Positions 1-5,242 of a stretch of 7,036 bases of DNA are shown here, piece after piece. Made by a program: the position numbers and the translations under genes. The notes under the pieces are model-generated. The model was given only the letters and a program-made list of their open reading frames with translations, was not told the origin of the DNA and made no database searches. This stretch comes from Actinomycetota bacterium (GTDB taxonomy: Bacteria > Actinomycetota > Actinomycetes > S36-B12): positions 1-7,036 of the forward strand of contig WLND01000081.1 in assembly GCA_009726075.1 (NCBI GenBank), written 5' to 3'. Positions within the stretch are counted from its first letter, which is position 1. Each line of letters opens with the position of its first letter.

Positions 1-791
1 AGGGGTGCCTTGTTGAGGAGCCAGCTGTAGGCGCTGTAGCCGATGAGGGAGGCGAGGACGAGCCAGGCGAGCGCCAGCCACGAGCGGTGGTCGACGACGC
101 TGAAATCCAGTCGCTCGCCGTGCAGGGCGCCGGCCCCCATGAGGGCGAGCCCGGCCGCGATGAGTTCATAGACCGTCGTGACGAGGGCGTTTCGGGGCAG
201 GGTGTAGCCGGTGGACTTGAAGGAGAAGAAGGCCCAGGAGAAGGAGCTGACGAGGATCGCAGCAGACCAGAACACCACCTGCCCGTCGGTGCCGGACCGC
301 GCCTCGGTGCCGCCCGGCAGGAGCATCAGGCCCAGGCCCACGATGCCAACGGCGACCCCGGCCAGGGTGAGCCGTGACGGCCGGTCACCGGCTCGAATCC
401 GCAGGAGCACGATCCACAGGGCGTTGACCGACACGAGCAGGGCGGCAATACCGCTCGGGACGTAGCGCTCGGCGAGCGACACGGTGCCGATGCCGACCGC
501 GAGCAGGGTGACCCCCATGAGGAAGGCGTAGGCGAGCTCGGTGCGGGTGATCCGAAAGAAGCCGAACCCCTTGACGGCCGAGATGATGGCGCCGAGCAGG
601 GCGGCAGCCAGGAAGAAGCGCATGCTGTTCGCGAGCAGCGGGGGGAGCGTCTCGCCCGCCACCGCGATCCCGAGATAGGTCGAACCCCAGACGAGCCACA
701 GGGCCACGAGCGGGCCCCAGACCTGCGCCGTCGTGCCTGCCTGGACTCGCGGCGGAAGGGGGGACGGCGCTACCGGGGCATCACTGGGCAC
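1..791 (-). CDS. EamA/RhaT-family (YedA-like) membrane transporter, partial (C-terminus beyond window)
   Basis: Reading the minus strand from 791 gives 263 codons open to the window edge, so the 3' part is missing (perhaps 50-70 residues by comparison with E. coli YedA). The protein is highly hydrophobic and shows drug/metabolite transporter signatures. TM1 is LWLVWGSTYLGIAV (about residues 31-44), followed by PPLLANSMRFFLAAALLG (about 50-67), then SLAERYVPSGIAALLVSVNA at 105-124, the hallmark 'AE..VPSG.AALL' of the first EamA repeat. The second repeat follows with SWAFFSF (about 185-191) and GYSAYSWLL (251-259). These match the E. coli YedA layout closely. The substrate cannot be inferred; family members export amino acids, metabolites or drugs across the inner membrane. 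The start is uncertain. GTG at 791 has GAGG (803-800) eight bases upstream; GTG at 827 lacks a clear ribosome site; the in-frame upstream stop is at 857-855. The N-terminus before TM1 is proline/alanine-rich. The gene is divergent from cydA. Confidence 0.88.
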   Translation of the reverse strand, partial: MPSDAPVAPSPLPPRVQAGTTAQVWGPLVALWLVWGSTYLGIAVAGETLPPLLANSMRFFLAAALLGAIISAVKGFGFFRITRTELAYAFLMGVTLLAVGIGTVSLAERYVPSGIAALLVSVNALWIVLLRIRAGDRPSRLTLAGVAVGIVGLGLMLLPGGTEARSGTDGQVVFWSAAILVSSFSWAFFSFKSTGYTLPRNALVTTVYELIAAGLALMGAGALHGERLDFSVVDHRSWLALAWLVLASLIGYSAYSWLLNKAP

Positions 792-856
792 CTGGGCAGC
801 CTCGCAGAGGCGGATTGATGACGCCACGGCGGTGCTCGGCCCGCAGTCGAAAACTC

Positions 857-895
857 AGGACCAAAGTCCTCCCAAGTCCCGACCGATGCCGGGAC
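857..895. promoter_or_regulatory. Cluster of GGAC/GTCC blocks; putative operator resembling a DosR/DevR box
   Basis: Within the 168-bp divergent intergenic region, 857-870 reads AGGACCAAAGTCCT, inverted arms AGGAC/GTCCT around CAAA. It matches 11 of 14 positions of the mycobacterial DosR/DevR core GGGACTWWAGTCCC. Ten bases after the GTCCT arm another GTCCC starts at 876, which with CGGGAC at 890-895 makes a second inverted repeat (GTCCCG, 8-nt spacer, CGGGAC). Four GGAC/GTCC tetramers thus fall within 38 bp, roughly one helical turn apart in one case. The palindrome centre lies about 96 bp before the cydA start and about 72 bp before the permease start, so it could serve either gene. Oxygen-responsive control would suit a low-oxygen oxidase, but regulator identity is inference. 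I saw no convincing Rex-type (TGTGA...TCACA) site and no clear -35/-10 pair. Confidence 0.45.
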
Positions 896-945
896 CAATG
901 AGCCCCGCGGCCCGCGACCATGGGGCGACCAACACACAACTTGAT

Positions 946-953
946 GGAAGAGG
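946..953 (+). promoter_or_regulatory. Ribosome binding site of cydA
   Basis: The purine-rich stretch GGAAGAGG lies six bases before the ATG at 960, which supports this start for cydA. No alternative upstream in-frame start with a better site was seen. Confidence 0.7.
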
Positions 954-959
954 CCCCTC

Positions 960-2366
960 ATGGGAGCGCTTGATCTGGCCCGCTGGCAATTCGCGATCAC
1001 CACGGTGTATCACTTTCTCTTCGTTCCCCTGACCCTCGGCACCGTCTGGTTCGTCGTCGGATTCCAGACGGCATGGGTTCGGACGGGCAAGGTCAAGTAC
1101 CTGCAGCTCACCAAGTTTTTCGGGAAGCTGTTCCTCATCAACTTCGCCCTCGGCGTGGTGACCGGCATCGTTCAGGAGTTCCAGTTCGGCATGAACTGGT
1201 CGGAGTACTCACGCTACGTCGGCGATGTCTTCGGCGCGCCCCTTGCGATGGAAGGCCTGCTCGCGTTCTTCCTCGAGTCGACGTTCCTTGGCCTGTGGAT
1301 CTTCGGATGGGACCGCCTGCCGAAGAAGCTGCACCTCGCGACCATCTGGGCAGCCGCGGTCGGCACCCTGCTGTCGGCGTTCTTCATCCTCGCCGCCAAC
1401 GCCTGGATGCAGCATCCGGTCGGCTACGACGTCAACCCTGAGACCGGTCGCGCGGTGCTCAACGACATCGGAGCCGTGCTGTTCCAGAACACCTCGCTCA
1501 TCGCCTTCTTCCACACCATCTCGGCATCGTTCCTCGTTGCCGGGGCCGGTGTTGCAGCGATCGGCGCCTACTTCCTGATGAAGGACCGTCAGGTCGAGAT
1601 CTTCAGGCCAGCCGTGAAGGCCGGCGCCTGGGTGATCCTCGCCGCGGCGATCGTGGTGTCGGTCACCGGTGACATGGACGCCAAGATCATGGTCCAGCAG
1701 CAGCCGATGAAGATGGCAGCGGCCGAAGCGCTCTACAACACCACCGACAGTGCGCCGTTCTCGATCCTGAGCGTCGGCGATGTCGCGGGCACCACGGCGA
1801 CCCCGGTCATCGAAGTCCCCGGCCTGACCTCGTTCATGGCCACCGGTTCCTTCGACGGCAACGTCCAGGGCATCAACGACCTGCAGGCCGAGTACACGGC
1901 GAAGTACGGCCCGGGCAACTACGCGCCGTACGTTCCAGTGACCTACTGGGGCTTCCGGCTCATGATCGGGCTGGGCATGCTGGCCGCGCTGTATGCACTG
2001 TGGGCGCTGTGGCGCTTCCGCGGCGATCGTCGCCCGAAGGGCAAGGGATTCGCGATCGTGAGCTCGCTCATCGTGCTGGGCCCGCTCCTGGGCATCTCGG
2101 CTGGCTGGATCTTCACCGAGATGGGCCGCCAGCCGTGGATCGTCTTCGGGGCACAGAAGACCGCCGACGCCGTATCGCCGCTCGTCACCCCGCTCGAGGT
2201 CTGGATCTCGCTGATCGGGTTCACCCTGGTGTACGCGGCTCTCGCGGTCGTCGAGCTCAAGCTCATCCTGAAGTACATCAAGGCCGGCGCGCCGGAGGAC
2301 GTTGAAGAACACCCGTTCGATGATTCGCAGGACGGGTCCACCAAGCCGCTTTACTTCGCATACTGA
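960..2366 (+). CDS. cydA: Cytochrome bd quinol oxidase subunit I (CydA)
   Basis: CydA is the heme-bearing, quinol-oxidising subunit of the bd-type terminal oxidase in the cytoplasmic membrane; with CydB it oxidises quinol and reduces O2 to water. The 468-aa protein carries the family's key residues. H18 corresponds to E. coli H19, a high-spin heme ligand. H185 and M335 (in YWGFRLM) correspond to H186/M393, the heme b558 ligands, and R333 to R391. E98 and E106 (in MEGLLAFFLE) correspond to E99/E107 of the proton path. K251 and E256 in KMAAAEA correspond to K252/E257 of the quinol-binding Q-loop. E387 with GRQPW (389-393) corresponds to E445 and the conserved GRQPW motif. At 468 aa against 522 in E. 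coli it lacks the C-terminal Q-loop insertion, so it is of the short Q-loop class. About nine membrane helices are expected. ATG start with a good ribosome site; first gene of the cydABDC operon, 17 nt ahead of cydB. Confidence 0.98.
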   Translation: MGALDLARWQFAITTVYHFLFVPLTLGTVWFVVGFQTAWVRTGKVKYLQLTKFFGKLFLINFALGVVTGIVQEFQFGMNWSEYSRYVGDVFGAPLAMEGLLAFFLESTFLGLWIFGWDRLPKKLHLATIWAAAVGTLLSAFFILAANAWMQHPVGYDVNPETGRAVLNDIGAVLFQNTSLIAFFHTISASFLVAGAGVAAIGAYFLMKDRQVEIFRPAVKAGAWVILAAAIVVSVTGDMDAKIMVQQQPMKMAAAEALYNTTDSAPFSILSVGDVAGTTATPVIEVPGLTSFMATGSFDGNVQGINDLQAEYTAKYGPGNYAPYVPVTYWGFRLMIGLGMLAALYALWALWRFRGDRRPKGKGFAIVSSLIVLGPLLGISAGWIFTEMGRQPWIVFGAQKTADAVSPLVTPLEVWISLIGFTLVYAALAVVELKLILKYIKAGAPEDVEEHPFDDSQDGSTKPLYFAY

Positions 2367-2370
2367 TCGG

Positions 2371-2377
2371 GTAGGGA
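2371..2377 (+). promoter_or_regulatory. Ribosome binding site of cydB
   Basis: GTAGGGA lies in the 17-nt gap between the cydA stop (2364-2366) and the cydB ATG (2384), with a six-base spacer. It supports efficient independent initiation of cydB and stoichiometric production with CydA. Confidence 0.7.
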
Positions 2378-2383
2378 CACATC

Positions 2384-3463
2384 ATGGATCTTGTAACCGT
2401 CTGGTTCATCCTCATCGCAGTGCTGTGGATCGGCTACTTCGTGCTCGACGGCTTCGACATGGGCGTCGGCATGCTGCTGCCGGTGATCGGCACCGACGAC
2501 CTTCGCCGTCGCGTCATGATCAACACGATCGGCCCGGTGTGGGACGGCAATGAGGTGTGGCTGCTGGTCGCGGGCGGTGCGACCTTCGCCGCATTCCCGC
2601 TCTGGTACGCGACCCTCTTCAGCGGCTACTACCTCGCGCTGTTCGTCATCTTGCTCGCCTTGATCCTGCGCGGAGTCGCGTTCGAGTACCGGGGCAAGCA
2701 CGACACGGCGAAGTGGCGGGCCAACTGGGATAGGGCGATCGTGGTCGGCTCAGTCCTGCCGGCGCTCCTCTTCGGCGTGGCGTTCGGCAATATCGTCGGC
2801 GGGTCGAAGATCGCACCGCTCGAGGGCGCGGCCAACCCGGCCGATGCAGGCTCGTTCAACTACGTCGGCTCGTTCTTCGACCTCCTCAACCCGTTTGCGC
2901 TCGTCGTCGGTCTCATGACCCTCACGGTCTTCGCCACGCACGGCGCGATCTTCCTGTCGCTCAAGACGAGCGGCGAGATTCGGGAGGCCTCCCGCAAGGT
3001 GGCCCTGCGCATCGGCCTCGTTGCGGCAGTGTTCGCGGTCGCCGCCCTGTTGTGGTCGCAGGCCTTCAGTGGCCGGGTCGCCGTCACGCTTCCGCTGTCA
3101 CTCGTGGCCGCGGTGCTGTGGCTCAGCGCCCTCGGCATGGTCATGAAGGGACGCGACGGCTGGGCGTTCCTGCTCAGTGCCGGCACGATCCTGCTCGCGG
3201 TCACGAGCCTGTTCGTCGGGCTGTTCCCGAATGTCATGCCGAGTAGCATCGATGCCGCGTACAACCTCACGGTCTACAACGCATCGAGTCAGTCCTACAC
3301 GCTCACCGTCATGACGATCGTCGCAGCGATCATGACCCCGATCGTCCTGGTCTACCAGGGCTGGACGTACTGGGTCTTCCGCAAGCGGATCAGCACGTCG
3401 ATGATCCCGCCGCAGCCGGCGACCGGCCGCGCGGATGATCGATTCGCCACCTCCGCCAGCTAG
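2384..3463 (+). CDS. cydB: Cytochrome bd quinol oxidase subunit II (CydB)
   Basis: CydB is the second core subunit of the bd oxidase; it binds no quinol but packs against CydA, stabilises the hemes and contributes to proton/oxygen access. The 359-aa, very hydrophobic protein opens with the family signature: DGFDMGVGML at about residues 22-31 (D25 aligns with E. coli D29), then GPVWDGNEVWLLVAGGATF at 50-68 (W53 and D54 align with W57/D58), then LILRGVAFEYR at 93-103 (R96 aligns with R100). Further on, TVFATHGAIF (181-190) is a recognisable helix. About eight transmembrane helices are expected, and the length is close to that of other CydB proteins. A short polar tail after residue 334 is presumably cytoplasmic. 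The gene follows cydA by 17 nt and precedes cydD by 21 nt, so co-transcription is very likely. No lesion is seen. Confidence 0.98.
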   Translation: MDLVTVWFILIAVLWIGYFVLDGFDMGVGMLLPVIGTDDLRRRVMINTIGPVWDGNEVWLLVAGGATFAAFPLWYATLFSGYYLALFVILLALILRGVAFEYRGKHDTAKWRANWDRAIVVGSVLPALLFGVAFGNIVGGSKIAPLEGAANPADAGSFNYVGSFFDLLNPFALVVGLMTLTVFATHGAIFLSLKTSGEIREASRKVALRIGLVAAVFAVAALLWSQAFSGRVAVTLPLSLVAAVLWLSALGMVMKGRDGWAFLLSAGTILLAVTSLFVGLFPNVMPSSIDAAYNLTVYNASSQSYTLTVMTIVAAIMTPIVLVYQGWTYWVFRKRISTSMIPPQPATGRADDRFATSAS

Positions 3464-3469
3464 CAGGTC

Positions 3470-3474
3470 GGAGG
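3470..3474 (+). promoter_or_regulatory. Ribosome binding site of cydD (GTG start)
   Basis: GGAGG lies ten bases before GTG at 3485, a slightly long spacer. It is the only good site near the beginning of the open frame and decides the GTG start. A strong hairpin begins 10 nt after this start codon (see 3498-3536). Confidence 0.6.
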
Positions 3475-3484
3475 CATCCCCCAG

Positions 3485-5242
3485 GTGAGACCACTCGACC
3501 CCCGCCTGCTGCGCTACGCGCGCAGCACGCGGGGGTTCATCACTGCCGTAGTCGTGCTCGGTGTCGTGACCGCCTGCCTGATCATCGTGCAGGCGCGACT
3601 GCTGTCGAGCGTCATCGTCGACGTCACCGCCAATGGTGTCGGGTGGGCCGGCGTGTCGACCGCGGTCGGCGTCCTCGCACTCGTCTTCGCGACCCGCGCC
3701 CTGATTGCCTGGGGCACCGAGATCGCCGCCTTCCGCTCATCGGCCCGGGCAAAGCAGGAGTTGCGCGCCGCCACGCTGGGCCGGGCCCTCGACCTCGGCC
3801 CATATGGCCCGGCCGGCACCGACCCTGGGGAGGTGGCCACCCTCATCACTCGCGGGGTGGACGGACTCGACGGCTATTTCGCCCGCTACCTGCCGCAGCT
3901 GATGCTCGCGGTCATCGTCCCGATAGCGATCCTCGTCACCGTCGCGGGCCAGGACCTCCTGTCGACCCTCATCATCGCGATCACGATCCCCCTCATCCCG
4001 GTCTTCATGATCCTGATCGGCATGTACACCCGCAATCGCGTCGATCGGCAGTGGCGCACCCTCGCATCGCTCTCGGGTCATTTCCTCGACCTCATCGCCG
4101 GGCTGCCGACCCTGAAGATCTTCGGCCGGGCCAAGGCGCAGGCGGCGGCCGTCCGCACCATGGGCGACGAGTACCGGAGCACCACCATGGCCGTCCTGCG
4201 GGTGTCCTTCCTGTCATCGCTCGCCCTCGAATTGCTCGCGACCCTGTCGGTCGCCCTCGTGGCGGTCTCGGTCGGGCTTCGGCTCGCCGAGCAGCAGATC
4301 ACGTATCCGGTCGCGCTCTTCGTGCTGCTCCTGGCCCCCGAGGCCTACCTGCCCCTGCGCATGGTGGGCCAGCACTTTCATGCCGCGGCCGAGGGGCTCG
4401 GGGCCGCCGATCGGATGTTCCAGCTCATCGAGACAACGGGCCCCGCCCATGCCGATGGGCAAGTACCCCAGTTCAGCCGGCTTGTCATCGAGGGCGCGGT
4501 CGTTCGCTTCGAGGGACGGACGACCACCGCCGTCGAGTCGACCTCCTTCGAGGCCAGCGCCGGGACGGTCACGGCGATCGTGGGCCGATCCGGCGGCGGC
4601 AAGACCACCCTGCTCAACGCCATCATGGGGTTCGTCCCGCTGAGCGAGGGCCTGATCGGCATCATCGACATGCGCGGCGACCGGCAGGACGTCGCATCGA
4701 TGGGCCCCGACGCCTGGCGATCCGCCATCGGCTGGGTGCCGCAGCGCGCGCACCTGATCGGCTCGAACGTGGCCCAGCAGACGTCCGTCCGCGATGTCGT
4801 GACCCTTGGCGCTGACCAGGCCACCGACGATGAGATCTGGGCGGCCCTGGCGAGCGCCGGCGTGTGCGATGAGATCGCCGCCCTGCCGGATGGCCTCGAC
4901 GGCACGCTCACCTCCGACGGCTCCGGGCTCTCCGTCGGCCAGATGCAGCGGCTGGCCCTTGCCCGAGCACTCGTGCGTCAGCCGCGCCTGCTCCTGCTTG
5001 ACGAGCCCACCGCCGCCCTCGATGGCCGAAGCGAGGCCGATGTCGTCCGGGCGGTGCGCGAGGCTGCCGATCGCGGCGCGATCGTCCTCGTGGTGGCGCA
5101 TCGTCCTGCCCTCGTCGCCATCGCCGACGTCGTCGTCCGGATTTCCTCGGGCGACGCCACTGCATTGACGTCTGGTCCAGCCGACCTCGACGGGCTGGTA
5201 ATTCCAGTGATCGACGTGTCGACCGCAGGGACAGGCTGGTGA
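3485..5242 (+). CDS. cydD: ABC transporter CydD, cytochrome bd assembly (permease plus ATPase)
   Basis: CydD is half of the heterodimeric CydDC ABC exporter required to mature cytochrome bd. Earlier work assigned cysteine/glutathione export; newer E. coli structural work argues for heme transport. The 585-aa protein has an N-terminal six-helix membrane domain (about residues 15-295) and a C-terminal nucleotide-binding domain (about 330-555). The CydD-specific segment LAPEAYLPLRMVGQHFHA at 283-300 is decisive; H299 aligns with E. coli H312, implicated in heme binding. GLPTLKIFGRA (206-216) is the usual coupling region. ATPase motifs are Walker A GRSGGGKT (367-374, K373), Q-loop Q420, signature LSVGQ (482-486, V in place of the usual G), Walker B LLLLDEP (502-508, catalytic E507), D-loop ALD (511-513) and switch H539. 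It begins with GTG 21 nt after cydB and ends inside the cydC start (4-nt overlap), so it belongs to the same operon. Some annotations swap the CydC/CydD names; the C-motif and helix signature favour CydD here. Confidence 0.96.
   Translation: MRPLDPRLLRYARSTRGFITAVVVLGVVTACLIIVQARLLSSVIVDVTANGVGWAGVSTAVGVLALVFATRALIAWGTEIAAFRSSARAKQELRAATLGRALDLGPYGPAGTDPGEVATLITRGVDGLDGYFARYLPQLMLAVIVPIAILVTVAGQDLLSTLIIAITIPLIPVFMILIGMYTRNRVDRQWRTLASLSGHFLDLIAGLPTLKIFGRAKAQAAAVRTMGDEYRSTTMAVLRVSFLSSLALELLATLSVALVAVSVGLRLAEQQITYPVALFVLLLAPEAYLPLRMVGQHFHAAAEGLGAADRMFQLIETTGPAHADGQVPQFSRLVIEGAVVRFEGRTTTAVESTSFEASAGTVTAIVGRSGGGKTTLLNAIMGFVPLSEGLIGIIDMRGDRQDVASMGPDAWRSAIGWVPQRAHLIGSNVAQQTSVRDVVTLGADQATDDEIWAALASAGVCDEIAALPDGLDGTLTSDGSGLSVGQMQRLALARALVRQPRLLLLDEPTAALDGRSEADVVRAVREAADRGAIVLVVAHRPALVAIADVVVRISSGDATALTSGPADLDGLVIPVIDVSTAGTGW
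3498..3536 (+). other. Strong RNA hairpin at the start of cydD
   Basis: The left arm 3498-3514 pairs with 3520-3536: eight pairs (ACCCCCGC with GCGGGGGT), one C-C mismatch (3506/3528), then eight more pairs (TGCTGCGC with GCGCAGCA) closing a five-base loop TACGC. Thirteen of the 16 pairs are G-C. It lies within codons 5-18 of cydD. No T-run follows (next bases TCATCACTG), so it is not a standard intrinsic terminator. It may slow initiation on cydD, or block 3' exonucleases and thereby stabilise the upstream cydAB message; either role is inference. Confidence 0.6.
5227..5231 (+). promoter_or_regulatory. Ribosome binding site of cydC inside cydD
   Basis: AGGGA within the last codons of cydD lies seven bases before the GTG at 5239. 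Together with the GTGA stop/start overlap it points to translational coupling of cydC to cydD. Confidence 0.55.

Noticed and set aside
87..465. Plus-strand frames at the left end
   Set aside because: They lie antisense to the EamA-family permease, whose translation gives clear membrane helices and family signatures. The plus-strand products are charged and featureless.
792..959. Rex- or CRP/GlxR-type operator before cydA
   Set aside because: Rex sites are known upstream of cyd operons in Streptomyces, so I looked for TGTGA...TCACA-like palindromes in this gap and found none.
733..1032. Plus-strand small frame across the intergenic region (including an ATG at 898) running into cydA
   Set aside because: No recognisable product and only a weak ribosome site, and it overlaps the cydA start out of frame. 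A leader peptide cannot be supported.
1209..2312. Long minus-strand open frame (367 codons) opposite cydA
   Set aside because: Its translation is rich in Arg, Asp, Glu and Gly without any family pattern. It is the antisense shadow of the strongly G/C-biased cydA codons.
4445..4460. Inverted repeat GCCCAT-GCCG-ATGGGC within cydD
   Set aside because: Only a 6-bp stem within coding sequence linking the membrane and ATPase domains. This is expected by chance in this G+C.
3643..4815. 390-codon plus-strand frame inside cydD
   Set aside because: Arg/Pro/His-rich translation typical of a shifted frame in high-GC DNA. CydD itself has all its family motifs across this interval.
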